Under the pieces are notes generated by a model. It saw only the letters and a list, made by a program, of their open reading frames with translations. It made no database searches and was not told where the DNA came from. A stretch of DNA of 64,000 nt, taken from the NCBI GenBank assembly GCA_963792855.1, contig CAWBXZ010000009.1:186001-250000 (forward strand), given 5' to 3'. How positions within the stretch are numbered: position 1 is the first letter of the stretch; each line of letters opens with the position of its first letter. Below are positions 36,122-44,943 of this stretch, one piece after another. Position numbers and translations under genes: made by a program. The stretch is from SG8-40 sp963792855. Its GTDB lineage: Bacteria > Pseudomonadota > Gammaproteobacteria > Burkholderiales > Eutrophovitaceae.

Positions 36122-37489
36122 CTACCCGCGCGCGGCGCCGCCGGCATAATCGATTGCCTGATCGACCCGGTCCACCGCGACGACTTCCATTCCCCGGATC
36201 GGTGTCTTTGGTGCATTTGCCCTGGGCACGATGGCTATTTTGAAACCGAGTTTGGCCGCTTCCTTGAGGCGCTCCTGACCCCGCTGCACCGGTCGCACCT
36301 CCCCCGCCAGGCCGACCTCGCCAAAAGCCACCATTTTCTCCGGCAACGGTTTTGCCCTCAGGGAAGAAACAATCGCCAGCAACACCGGCAGGTCGGCTGC
36401 CGGTTCGTTGATCTTCACGCCGCCCACGGCATTGACGAACACGTCCTGGTCGAACACCGCGATGCCGGCGTGACGATGCAAGACTGCCAGCAGCATTGCC
36501 AGTCGATTCTGTTCCAACCCCACGGTCAGGCGGCGTGGATTCGGTGCATGCGACGAATCGACCAGCGCCTGTAACTCCACCAACAAAGGACGCGTGCCTT
36601 CCTGCGTAACCATTACGCAGGAACCCGAAACCTCACCGTCGTGGCGGGACAGAAACAATGCGGACGGGTTGGAAACGCCGCGCAACCCCCGGTCCGTCAT
36701 CGCAAACACACCGAGCTCATTGACCGCGCCAAAACGATTCTTGATTGCCCTGATCAATCTGAAACTCGAATGCGTATCGCCTTCGAAATACAGAACGGCG
36801 TCGACCATGTGCTCGAGCACGCGCGGCCCGGCGATCGCCCCTTCCTTGGTCACATGCCCGACCAACAGCAGCGCGCCCTGGCCCGTTTTCGCATAACGCG
36901 TCAACTGGGCGGCGCATTCGCGCACCTGGGCAACGCTACCGGGTGCGGATTGCAGCGACTCGGAATACACGGTCTGGATAGAGTCGATCACGGCCACGTC
37001 CGGTTTTTCGGCATTCAGAACGCCGAATATGCGTTCCATCTGGATTTCCGCGAGCATCCCCACCCGGTCAGACTCGATTTGCAGGCGGCGCGCCCTCAAG
37101 GCGACCTGTTGCGCAGACTCCTCACCGCTGATGTACAAGACCTTGCAGCGCTCACTCATACGCGTCAGAGCCTGCAACAGCAGCGTTGACTTGCCGATAC
37201 CCGGGTCGCCGCCAATCAGCACCACCGCCCCTCGCACAAGGCCGCCGCCAAGCACGCGATCCAGTTCGCCGATATCAGTTTCCAGCCGCGGCGCTTCGCT
37301 GGCGTCTACGTCTCCCAGACGCGTTAACCGGCTGGAGTCCGCCAGCGGCTGATAGCGCGATGAAGACGGCTTCTCGGCAATCGTCTCCGTCAACGTATTC
37401 CAGGCACTGCAATGCGGACACTGCCCCTGCCACTTCAGTGTCTGTCCACCGCACTCGGTGCATGCAAAAATCGTCTTGGTTTTGGCCAT
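36122..37489 (-). CDS. radA: DNA repair protein RadA
   Basis: A 455-residue RecA-like protein: N-terminal C4 zinc finger (CTECGGQTLKWQGQCPHC), Walker A GGDPGIGKSTLLLQ, Walker B VIDSIQTV, the RadA-specific KNRFGAVNELGVF motif, and a C-terminal Lon-like domain (GGVKINEPAADLPVLLAI). It acts in recombinational repair, processing branched DNA with RecA. Length is normal. It is followed by alr on the upstream side, all on the minus strand. Confidence 0.97.
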   Translation of the reverse strand: MAKTKTIFACTECGGQTLKWQGQCPHCSAWNTLTETIAEKPSSSRYQPLADSSRLTRLGDVDASEAPRLETDIGELDRVLGGGLVRGAVVLIGGDPGIGKSTLLLQALTRMSERCKVLYISGEESAQQVALRARRLQIESDRVGMLAEIQMERIFGVLNAEKPDVAVIDSIQTVYSESLQSAPGSVAQVRECAAQLTRYAKTGQGALLLVGHVTKEGAIAGPRVLEHMVDAVLYFEGDTHSSFRLIRAIKNRFGAVNELGVFAMTDRGLRGVSNPSALFLSRHDGEVSGSCVMVTQEGTRPLLVELQALVDSSHAPNPRRLTVGLEQNRLAMLLAVLHRHAGIAVFDQDVFVNAVGGVKINEPAADLPVLLAIVSSLRAKPLPEKMVAFGEVGLAGEVRPVQRGQERLKEAAKLGFKIAIVPRANAPKTPIRGMEVVAVDRVDQAIDYAGGAARG

Positions 37490-37554
37490 CTCAGTTAAAG
37501 ACCGGGAAAATTGGCGTGATCATGGATGACATACCGGGCGAGCCGGTCTGCGCA

Positions 37555-38625
37555 TCACGGGCGAACCCGGAACGGCACACGCCGGGTCACCTTCGTAAAC
37601 AGTTCGTAACTCACCGTTGCGGCCGCGCCCGCCACCTGCTCTGCCGGCAGACCTTCACCCCAGAGCGTTACCTCCGACCCAATGCCGGCATCCGGCACCG
37701 GTCCAAGATCCACGACCAGCGTATCCATGGAAACGCGGCCAACGGTCTGCACACGCTCGCCTGACACGAGAACCGGCGTACCGCTGGGAGCATGCCGCGG
37801 ATAACCATCGCCATAGCCCGCGGCGACAACACCAATGCGCGTCGTCCTGTCGGCAACATACGTGCAGCCGTACCCAACGCGGTCACCGGGTGCAAGCGTC
37901 TGCACCGCGATGATGCGCGAACGCAAGGTCATCACCGGACGGATCTCCAGTTGTTGCGCTGTTACGTCTTCGAACGGTGAAGCGCCATACAACATGATGC
38001 CGGGTCTGACCCAGGCACCACGGGTTTGGGGATAACGCAACAGCGCGGCCGAATTCGCCGCACACATCTTCAACCCTGAAGACTCGGCAAGCTGCCGCAA
38101 TGGATGCAGCTGCCAGTCGACGCCGCGCGCCCCGTCGGCATCCGCGAAATGTGTCATCGCCAGAACTTCCCGGACGTTTCCGCATGAGCGCAGACGGGCA
38201 ACGACGTCAGCCACGTCACCCACCTTGAATCCGAGCCGGTTCATGCCCGTATTGATCTTCACGAACACGTCGACCGGCTGCGGTAACGATGCCGACAACA
38301 ACATGTCCAGCTGCGAATGCTCGTGAACAACCGTGCTCAACCGATGCCCGGAAATGGCAACGAGTTCCCGTTCGTCAAAGAACCCCTCGAGCAACAGTAT
38401 CGGCTTGCGCGCTGCAGCAGCACGGATGCGTATCGCCGCATCCAGTTCCACAACCGCGAAACCTTCCGCAGCCTCCAGCGCCGGAAGCACCCGCTCCAGG
38501 CCATGGCCGTAGGCATCTGCCTTGACCACTGCGAAAACGTTGGCGCCGCCGGCATGGCGCCGCGCGACTGCGACGTTGTCGCGCAAGGCTTGCAGATCAA
38601 TTGTCGCTTCAATCGGCCGTGGCAT
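37555..38625 (-). CDS. alr: Alanine racemase
   Basis: A 356-residue PLP enzyme. The PLP Lys is in VFAVVKADAYGHG (near residue 34), the catalytic Tyr in GDRVGYGCTYVADR, and the PLP phosphate-binding GYGDGYPRHAPSG follows. It interconverts L- and D-alanine for peptidoglycan in the cytosol. Length is typical. It lies 65 bp upstream of radA on the same strand. Confidence 0.97.
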   Translation of the reverse strand: MPRPIEATIDLQALRDNVAVARRHAGGANVFAVVKADAYGHGLERVLPALEAAEGFAVVELDAAIRIRAAAARKPILLLEGFFDERELVAISGHRLSTVVHEHSQLDMLLSASLPQPVDVFVKINTGMNRLGFKVGDVADVVARLRSCGNVREVLAMTHFADADGARGVDWQLHPLRQLAESSGLKMCAANSAALLRYPQTRGAWVRPGIMLYGASPFEDVTAQQLEIRPVMTLRSRIIAVQTLAPGDRVGYGCTYVADRTTRIGVVAAGYGDGYPRHAPSGTPVLVSGERVQTVGRVSMDTLVVDLGPVPDAGIGSEVTLWGEGLPAEQVAGAAATVSYELFTKVTRRVPFRVRP

Positions 38626-38703
38626 TCGGACCCGAACTTAACAGTGGTTCATGCGGCTTCGCACCGTCCGTATTGGTAACGACTAACGCCGGCAGACGGG
38701 GAA

Positions 38704-39558
38704 TCATCCCTGCCCGTCCTCGCCTTGCAGAAGACCGGACATGGTATCGACGGCAAAACACAAGTCTTCCCAGGCTTTGGACTTGTCGGTCATGTTGCGC
38801 AGCAGATATGCCGGGTGATAGGTCACTATGAGTGGAATTCCGCGGTACGCATGCACCGTAGCACGCATGCTGCCCAGAGTACCGTCAAGGCCCAGCAACC
38901 GGTGTGCCGCTACTTTGCCAAGTGCAATGATCAGACGCGGCTGCAACAATTCAATCTGGCGGTCCAGAAACGGGGCACAGGCTTCGGCTTCCTCAGGAGA
39001 TGGTGTTCGATTGCCCGGTGGCCGGCATTTGACCACGTTGGCAATGTAAACATTGGCGCCCCGTTTCAGACCGATTGCGCCAAGCATGTTATCGAGCAGT
39101 TTGCCCGCAGGTCCGACAAAGGGTTCGCCGCGTGCATCCTCTTCCGCCCCCGGACCCTCCCCGACGATCAGCCAGTCCGCCCGCTCATCACCGACGCCGA
39201 GCACCGCCTGCTTGCGTCCTCGATGCAGAGCGCAGACGGTACACGCGGCGACGGCCTCGCGCAGTCCGGCCCAATCCATACCCGCGACCGACGCGCTGCC
39301 AACCGACGCAGCGCCTTTCACGCGAGCATCGACCTGGCCGGATTCGGTCACGCGGGGTTCGATGGAACCTGTTTCGCTCGAACCGCTGCCAGCCAGATGC
39401 CCTGGTTGAGATTCGCCCGGGTCCGAATCGGCCGTGCGGCCGGTTGGCTCATCCTGCGGTGCCGGCACTTGATCCGGTTGCGGTTGCTCGAGCCGCCGCC
39501 GATGCAGCCACAAGGGCGTCAGCCCGAGTTCGGCAAGAACCTGCTCTCGCCTGTTCAC
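38704..39558 (-). CDS. Uracil-DNA glycosylase, family 4 (4Fe-4S)
   Basis: A 284-residue protein with a variable N-terminal region (about 90 residues, Pro/Ser/Gly-rich) and a family 4 UDG core: CTVCALHRGRKQAVLG with two cluster Cys, motif GEGPGAEEDARGEPFVGPAG, KCRPPGNRTPSPEEAEAC with the other two Cys, and the C-terminal motif TYHPAYLLRN. It removes uracil from DNA. Its 5' end overlaps the rimI stop by 4 bp, so it belongs to the tsaB-rimI-udg run. Confidence 0.94.
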   Translation of the reverse strand: MNRREQVLAELGLTPLWLHRRRLEQPQPDQVPAPQDEPTGRTADSDPGESQPGHLAGSGSSETGSIEPRVTESGQVDARVKGAASVGSASVAGMDWAGLREAVAACTVCALHRGRKQAVLGVGDERADWLIVGEGPGAEEDARGEPFVGPAGKLLDNMLGAIGLKRGANVYIANVVKCRPPGNRTPSPEEAEACAPFLDRQIELLQPRLIIALGKVAAHRLLGLDGTLGSMRATVHAYRGIPLIVTYHPAYLLRNMTDKSKAWEDLCFAVDTMSGLLQGEDGQG

Positions 39559-40016
39559 AGGTCAAGCCCCATCAGTATCGCGTCTTCGCGCCCATGGGTT
39601 GCCGGATAATACGCGGGCCGCACCGCCATCTGCCGGAAGCCCATCGACGAGTAAAGACCGCGGCCGCCCTCGTTCGACTGACGCACTTCGAGAAGCATCT
39701 GCAACGCGCCTGACTGGCGCGAGCGGTCGATGAAATGCAACAGCAAGGAGCGTCCGTAACCTTTCCGTTGCCAGGGCCGGGCGACGCTGATGTTGAGCAC
39801 ATGCGCTTCCCCTGCAGCGGTAGCCAGCACGCCGTAGGCGATGATCTCGCCGCCAAGCTCCATGACGAGGCAGGAATAGCCGGCCTTGATCGAGTCGAGA
39901 AAATTTCCCCGTGTCCACGGGTGCGTGTAAATCGACGTTTCAATTGCCATTACCCGGTCAAGATCCGTTTCGGTCATGTCCCGAATGTGGGGGACGCTGT
40001 CTGCAAGCGCGCTCAC
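39555..40016 (-). CDS. rimI: Ribosomal protein S18-alanine N-acetyltransferase RimI
   Basis: A 153-residue GNAT acetyltransferase. The acetyl-CoA loop is RPWQRKGYGRSLL, preceded by AHVLNISVA, and EVRQSNEGGRGLYSSMGFRQM is typical of RimI. It acetylates the N-terminal Ala of S18 and possibly other proteins. It overlaps tsaB and the UDG gene by 4 bp each, a well-known order. Confidence 0.94.
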   Translation of the reverse strand: MSALADSVPHIRDMTETDLDRVMAIETSIYTHPWTRGNFLDSIKAGYSCLVMELGGEIIAYGVLATAAGEAHVLNISVARPWQRKGYGRSLLLHFIDRSRQSGALQMLLEVRQSNEGGRGLYSSMGFRQMAVRPAYYPATHGREDAILMGLDL

Positions 40017-40708
40017 TTCTGCTCTTTCATCGTCAACGCCACTTTGTTGCGCACATAAACAGGCACCGCTTCGGTGCTCGGAAAACTGCGGCCGGCGGAC
40101 AGGTAGCGAGCTCCCAGCAATGCCACTTCACGCGCATGGGGGGTCACGTTCCGGCGGACTTCAGTCACTGTTCGTCCGTATGTACCGGACATGATCTGCG
40201 GATAGCGATCGAATCCGCTTCCGCAACCCAGCCAGCCGCCGCCTGGCAAATCCGGCAACCCGTCGGGATCACACAGGCCCGGGGGTACGACTTCGGCCCA
40301 CTCTTCGCCATCGCGCTCGAATGCCGCATGGTATACCTGTCCCATGCGTGCGTCTGTGCACACGACCACTCGCCTCGCGCCGCTTGCCTCCGCCAGCGCT
40401 TCGAGCGAACCGACCGGAATGCACGCGCATTCGTTCGCAAAGGCGAGCCCCTGCGCGACTCCGCAAGCGATGCGCAGGCCGGTAAACGAACCCGGCCCCG
40501 CGCCAAAAGCGATCGCATCGAGGTCAGCCGTGTCCAGATCGGCTTGCCGCAAAAGCGCATCGACCATCGGCAACAACATTTCCGAGTGCTTCTGGCCAGC
40601 CGGTTCGCCAATGCATCGAACATCGTCGCCGACACTCAGCGCAACCGAGCAATACTCGGTCGATGTTTCCAAAGCAAGGATTCTGGGCGGATTGTTTGTG
40701 CGGCTCAC
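40013..40708 (-). CDS. tsaB: tRNA t6A biosynthesis protein TsaB
   Basis: About 231 residues: RILALETSTEYCSVALS at the start, GAGPGSFTGLRIACGVAQGLAFA (the ASKHA-fold hallmark) and VCTDARMGQVYHAAFE. TsaB partners TsaD and TsaE in making threonylcarbamoyladenosine at position 37 of tRNA. I prefer GTG 40708 (MSRTNNPPRILAL) over TTG 40726, because TAGAAT (40721-40716, minus), a good -10 element, would then lie just upstream. This would give an mRNA with almost no leader. Confidence 0.93.
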   Translation of the reverse strand: MSRTNNPPRILALETSTEYCSVALSVGDDVRCIGEPAGQKHSEMLLPMVDALLRQADLDTADLDAIAFGAGPGSFTGLRIACGVAQGLAFANECACIPVGSLEALAEASGARRVVVCTDARMGQVYHAAFERDGEEWAEVVPPGLCDPDGLPDLPGGGWLGCGSGFDRYPQIMSGTYGRTVTEVRRNVTPHAREVALLGARYLSAGRSFPSTEAVPVYVRNKVALTMKEQK

Positions 40709-40726
40709 CGGTACGATTCTAACCAA

Positions 40727-41159
40727 TCATTGCATGCGGGGTGCCGCTCGTGAGCGATCCCCCCGGTCGGCGTCTTGACCGCAACCCGGAGGTATAATCC
40801 CCGGCCAGCGGGCAGCGCACGTCACGGTCGAAACAGGATCTTCACCTCCCACGACACAAAACGGGGGACAAGCCAGTTCTGTCCGGTAGCGGGGCAAGCA
40901 ATCTGCGGGAACCGGTCAGTGCGGCGGGACACATCGTTGTGCAGACCGGCAAGGGCTGGCAACGATCCGTTTTTTTCAGGCTACCCGGTCATGCGCAACA
41001 ACGCGCACTGGCAGGGCTGTAAATCGACATCGCTTGCGCGCCGGAACAGAAAACCTGGCTGGCTTTAGGCCCGGCGCCGCGACACCTGAGCGGCCGCGGC
41101 TCTCGCGAACAGGATCTGTGACGCCAGGCTAGCAACGGCATTTTTTCGGGATGAGATAC
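40727..41159. other. 433-bp intergenic region between divergent tsaB and SDR genes, no gene seen
   Basis: No reading frame here has a ribosome site or a recognisable product. A TATAAT at 40793-40798 (plus) has a TTGACC only 12 bp upstream, too close for a normal sigma-70 promoter. T-runs occur near 40970 and 41140 but are not preceded by a clear stem. A GGGATGAG before ATG 41160 may be the SDR ribosome site. A long leader or small RNA is possible but unsupported. Confidence 0.5.
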
Positions 41160-41936
41160 ATGGACATATCAGTAAAGGGTTTGCGGGTCGTGATTACCGC
41201 GGGCGCCGGCGGCATTGGCCGCGCAATGACCGAGGTCTTTCACACGGCCGGGGCTCGCGTGCACATCTGTGACGTCGTGCAATCGTCGATCGATGATACA
41301 AAAAGAGCGTTCCCCGGCGTAACCGCCAGTTTGACGGATGTCTCTAAGCTCGACGATGTCGAACGCCTCTTCGGTGATGTGCAATCGAATCTGGGAGGCC
41401 TCGATTGCCTGATCAATAATGCCGGCGTTGCCGGGCCCACGGGCAAGGTCGAAGAGATCGATGTTGCCGACTGGGAGCGGTGCATCGCGGTGGATCTGAA
41501 TGGCATGTTCTACTGCACCCGGCTGGCCGTGCCAATGCTCAAGAAATCCGGCGGTGGCTCGATCATCAATCTGTCTTCGGCCGCCGGCCGCCTGGGTTTT
41601 CCCTATCGCACGCCTTACGCTGCCGCCAAGTGGGGCGTGGTCGGCTTCAGCAAGAGCTTGTCGATGGAGGTCGGTGAAGACAAGATCCGCGTCAATGCAA
41701 TCCAGCCCGGCGTAGTCGAAGGTGAACGCATCGACAGGGTAATCGCCGAGAAAGCCAGAGCGATCGGCATCAGTTTTGAAGAACAACGCAAAATTTCACT
41801 CGAACGCGTATCCATGAAACAGATGGTCAGCCCTTACGATATTGCCAACATGGCGCTGTATCTCGCTTCACCTGTCGGTGCCGCGGTTACCGGCCAGGCC
41901 CTGTCCGTCTGCGCCGGCGTCGAAATGTTAGGCTGA
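41160..41936 (+). CDS. SDR family oxidoreductase
   Basis: About 258 residues of classical SDR: VVITAGAGGIGRAMTEVF (cofactor loop, near residue 10), DCLINNAGVAGPTG, SSAAGRLGFPYRTPYAAAKWG with the catalytic Ser, Tyr and Lys, and a C-terminal TGQALSVCAGVEM. ATG 41160 starts MDISVKGLRVV. It is the first gene of a three-gene run with a hydroxyacyl-CoA-type dehydrogenase and a beta-keto acid cleavage enzyme, 51 bp before the next gene. It probably oxidises a hydroxy group in the same pathway; the substrate is not known. Confidence 0.9.
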   Translation: MDISVKGLRVVITAGAGGIGRAMTEVFHTAGARVHICDVVQSSIDDTKRAFPGVTASLTDVSKLDDVERLFGDVQSNLGGLDCLINNAGVAGPTGKVEEIDVADWERCIAVDLNGMFYCTRLAVPMLKKSGGGSIINLSSAAGRLGFPYRTPYAAAKWGVVGFSKSLSMEVGEDKIRVNAIQPGVVEGERIDRVIAEKARAIGISFEEQRKISLERVSMKQMVSPYDIANMALYLASPVGAAVTGQALSVCAGVEMLG

Positions 41937-41987
41937 TGCAGGTTACGACGCTGGCGACGCGTCAGCAGAAAATCACACGGAGAAAAA

Positions 41988-42926
41988 ATGGAAAAAATCG
42001 CGATTATCGGTTCCGGTCTGATCGGCCGCGCCTGGGCAATGGTGTTCGCGCGCGCTGGCCATCCGGTCAGGATGTATGACAACGCGCCGGGCGCAGTGGA
42101 CAAGGCACTTGGCCTGATCGAAGCGGGTCTTGCCGAGTTGAAAGATGCGGGACTGATCGACGAGACCCCCACGGCAATCATGAAACGCGTTGTCGCAGCA
42201 AAAACGCTGGAAGACGCTGTCCGCGATGCGGATTATGTCCAGGAAAACACGTCCGAGAAGCCCGACGTCAAGCGCGAGGTCTACCGAATGCTTGATGAGG
42301 CAGCGCCGGCACATTGCATACTCGCCAGTTCGACCTCCACCATACAGACTTCGCGCTTCAGCGAAGGACTGAAAGGCAAGCACCGCTGCATCGTAGCCCA
42401 CCCGGTGAATCCACCCCATGTCGTGCCGATTGTGGAAATCTCACCCGCTCCCTGGACGTCGCCAGAGGTCATCGAGAAAACGCGGGCGCTGCACGTCAAG
42501 GTCGGACAGGTGCCGATCACGGTGAAGAAGGAAGTCGAGGGTTTCATTCTCAACCGGTTGCAGGCCGCCCTGCTGCGAGAGGCCTGGCGGCTGGTTGGCG
42601 AAGATTATGTGTCGGCAGAGGATCTGGACAAAACCATCCGCGACGGACTTGGATTGCGCTGGGCATTCATGGGCCCGTTCGAAACCATCGATCTGAATGC
42701 CCCGGGCGGGATCGCTGACTATGCCGCCCGCTTCGGTTCGGCGTTCGAGAGCATGATGGGCAATGTCGAATACAAAGCATGGGACAAGGATCTGATCGCT
42801 CGCATCGAAGCACAGCGGCGCAAACAAATGCCGCATGAAAAGCACGCCGAGCGCGAAGCCTGGCGCGACCGGCGCCTGATGGCGCTGGTGGCACACAAAC
42901 GCGCCCAGGACAAACTCGATACTTGA
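41988..42926 (+). CDS. 3-hydroxyacyl-CoA dehydrogenase family protein (carnitine dehydrogenase / lambda-crystallin-like)
   Basis: A 312-residue single-domain-pair protein: KIAIIGSGLIGRAWAMVFARAG (NAD loop), QENTSEKPDVKREVYRML, SSTSTIQTSRFSEGL, AHPVNPPHVVPIVEI and FILNRLQAALLREAWRLVGE. This layout is shared by L-gulonate 3-dehydrogenase, L-carnitine dehydrogenase and 3-hydroxyacyl-CoA dehydrogenases. A BKACE gene directly downstream would suit oxidation of a 3-hydroxy acid to a 3-keto acid that is then cleaved. Carnitine as substrate is only a guess. Confidence 0.88.
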   Translation: MEKIAIIGSGLIGRAWAMVFARAGHPVRMYDNAPGAVDKALGLIEAGLAELKDAGLIDETPTAIMKRVVAAKTLEDAVRDADYVQENTSEKPDVKREVYRMLDEAAPAHCILASSTSTIQTSRFSEGLKGKHRCIVAHPVNPPHVVPIVEISPAPWTSPEVIEKTRALHVKVGQVPITVKKEVEGFILNRLQAALLREAWRLVGEDYVSAEDLDKTIRDGLGLRWAFMGPFETIDLNAPGGIADYAARFGSAFESMMGNVEYKAWDKDLIARIEAQRRKQMPHEKHAEREAWRDRRLMALVAHKRAQDKLDT

Positions 42927-42974
42927 AGAAGCACTCGCACCGATACCACGCGAACCAAACTACTGGAGAATACA

Positions 42975-43901
42975 ATGGCCAATAAAGTCATGATCACCTG
43001 CGCCGTTACCGGCTCGATTCACACGCCGTCGATGTCGCCCTACCTGCCGGTCACGCCGGAGGAAATCGCCGATGCCGCGATCGGTGCCGCAGAAGCCGGA
43101 GCAGCCATCGTCCACCTGCACGCGCGCGAACCGAAAGACGGCCGCCCGACGCAGGATCCCAACATGTTTCGCAAGTTTCTGCCGACGATCGCTTCGAAGA
43201 GCAATGTCGTGATCAACCTCACCACCGGCGGCGCGCCAACGATGAGTGTCGAGGAACGCCTGCAACCGGCGCTGCAACTCAAACCGGAAGTCGCTTCGTT
43301 GAACATGGGCTCGATGAACTTCGGCCTGTACGAGATGCTGCATCGCTTCAAGGACTTCAAGCACGACTGGGAAAAACCGTACCTGGAAACCTCCGACGAA
43401 CGAATTTTCAAGAACACTTTCAAGGATATCGCCTACATCCTCGAATCGTGTGGCAACAACAACACGCGCTTCGAGATCGAATGCTATGACATTGGTCACC
43501 TGTACACGGCAGCGCATTTTCTTGAGCGCGGACTGATCAAGCCGCCACTGCTCATCCAGTCCGTATTCGGGATTCGCGGCGGGATCGGCCCCCACCCCGA
43601 AGACGTCATGCACATGAAGCGTACCGCCGACCGCCTGTTCGGCGACCAGTATTACTGGTCGGTGCTCGGCGGCGGCCGCAGCCAGATGTACGTCGCGGTG
43701 CAATCTGCCGTCATGGGCGGCAACGTGCGCGTCGGTCTCGAAGACAGCCTGTGGGGCGGCAAAGGAAAGCTCGCCGAGTCCAACGCCGAACAGGTCGGGA
43801 AGATTCGGCGCATCCTCGAGGAGCTGAGCCTCGACATCGCCACACCCGACGAGGCGCGTGCCATGCTCAAACTGAAAGGGCGCGACCAGGTCAACTTCTA
43901 G
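42975..43901 (+). CDS. Beta-keto acid cleavage enzyme (BKACE, DUF849 family)
   Basis: A 308-residue TIM-barrel protein: VMITCAVTGSIHTPSMSPYLPVTPEEIADAA, AAIVHLHAREPKDGRPTQ with the Zn-binding His pair, VINLTTGGAPTMSVEERL and a C-terminal GGNVRVGLEDSLWGGKGKLAESNAEQV. BKACEs use Zn to cleave a beta-keto acid with acetyl-CoA, giving acetoacetate and a CoA ester. Known substrates include 3-keto-5-aminohexanoate and dehydrocarnitine. The ribosome site is CTGGAG before ATG 42975. Which beta-keto acid is used here is open. Confidence 0.93.
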   Translation: MANKVMITCAVTGSIHTPSMSPYLPVTPEEIADAAIGAAEAGAAIVHLHAREPKDGRPTQDPNMFRKFLPTIASKSNVVINLTTGGAPTMSVEERLQPALQLKPEVASLNMGSMNFGLYEMLHRFKDFKHDWEKPYLETSDERIFKNTFKDIAYILESCGNNNTRFEIECYDIGHLYTAAHFLERGLIKPPLLIQSVFGIRGGIGPHPEDVMHMKRTADRLFGDQYYWSVLGGGRSQMYVAVQSAVMGGNVRVGLEDSLWGGKGKLAESNAEQVGKIRRILEELSLDIATPDEARAMLKLKGRDQVNF

Positions 43902-44038
43902 AAAATCACACTGGCAGGAACAACGCTATCGCAGCACATCTCCCGTCCGGCGCCAAGAGAATGGTACTCGGGGCGCCACGTGCCGGGATGTGCCGCGAAC
44001 CGAGAACGTGCATGGGCTCGTTAGCTTACGAACCGGGC

Positions 44039-44085
44039 ACTCTTGCACTACTCGACGGACATCACCACGTGACGGCTGCAAGAGT
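44039..44085. terminator. Hairpin between convergent BKACE and dnr genes
   Basis: ACTCTTGCA (44039-44047) and TGCAAGAGT (44077-44085) form a perfect 9-bp stem, with a smaller TCAC/GTGA stem inside the 29-nt loop. It sits between two convergent genes and may end transcription from both; no T-tract is seen. The rest of the 227-bp gap holds nothing I recognise. Confidence 0.4.
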
Positions 44086-44128
44086 CTGAGCGGTAATCGC
44101 GCCGGCCCGCCAAGTACCGCGATCGCCC

Positions 44129-44821
44129 TCAGCCGTCGTAATCCCGCAGTTGCTCTGCATTCAGAATTGTCACCAACCGCCCATCGACCTCGATCAAATC
44201 CGCTTTGGTCAAGTCGTGCAACACCCGCGAAAAATGCTCCGGCGTAATGTTGAGTCGCGATGCAATGACGGTCTTGCTCGCGGGTAGTCTGACAAGAGGA
44301 TCTACGCTGTCGTCTTCGTGATCGGGATCGGTTCGCAGCAAGTAGCCGATGACTCGCTGGGTCGCCGAGCGTAGCGAGTATGACTCCACATCGCTGACAA
44401 GCTGGTGCAAGCGCCGGCTCAGTCCGGCGATCACCCTGCGCACGAATCGCGTGTCATGTTCAATTTCGTTGAACACAACTTCCTTGGCAACGTGTAGCAG
44501 CATCGTGTCCGCCAGTGCCTGACTGCTTACCGGGTACGGCTTCTCAAGGAACATGATCGCTTCACCGAAACTCTGCCCCGGCCCAACAATTTCGATCACT
44601 TTTTCATCACCACTCGGGGTAATGAACATGAGCTTGATCTGGCCGTAGACGACAATGTGAAAGCCTCGGCAGGGATCACCCTTCTGGAAAAGCACATCGC
44701 CACGCTTCACGCGAATCTGGTGCGTGCCGGCGGCGATACGGTCAATTTCCTCGCTTTCCAGTTCGCGAAAAAGTGGAAGATTACTGAGAAAAGCCTGATT
44801 CTTGATGGGAACAGTAAGCAT
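44129..44821 (-). CDS. dnr: Crp/Fnr family regulator, Dnr/NnrR-type (no Fe-S cysteines)
   Basis: About 230 residues from ATG 44821 (MLTVPIKNQAFLSNLPLF). The cNMP-like beta-barrel (GDPCRGFHIVVYGQIKLMFITPSGDEKVIEIVGPGQSFGEA) is followed by a dimer helix and a helix-turn-helix, SKTVIASRLNITPEHFSRVL. The recognition helix keeps the FNR-type Glu..Ser-Arg, expected to read TTGAT half-sites. Only one Cys is present, so no FNR 4Fe-4S cluster; Dnr proteins sense NO through heme. TTGAT-like boxes lie before nirS, nirC, nnrS and the 58-kb cytochrome. I infer it activates these operons. Confidence 0.88.
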   Translation of the reverse strand: MLTVPIKNQAFLSNLPLFRELESEEIDRIAAGTHQIRVKRGDVLFQKGDPCRGFHIVVYGQIKLMFITPSGDEKVIEIVGPGQSFGEAIMFLEKPYPVSSQALADTMLLHVAKEVVFNEIEHDTRFVRRVIAGLSRRLHQLVSDVESYSLRSATQRVIGYLLRTDPDHEDDSVDPLVRLPASKTVIASRLNITPEHFSRVLHDLTKADLIEVDGRLVTILNAEQLRDYDG

Positions 44822-44943
44822 TTGCGCGTGGCTCCCTGGCCAAACATGCTGCAATTACCACGCATTATGCGGTTATCCCACGCGTCGGGAAATACCTTCT
44901 TCCACCGGCGCGGGAGAAGCGCCGATGTTTGCGCTGTTGCGCG

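Noticed and set aside
40775..40798. A sigma-70 promoter TTGACC/TATAAT before the SDR gene
   Set aside because: The spacer is 12 bp, far below the usual 16-18 bp, and no other -35 is near.
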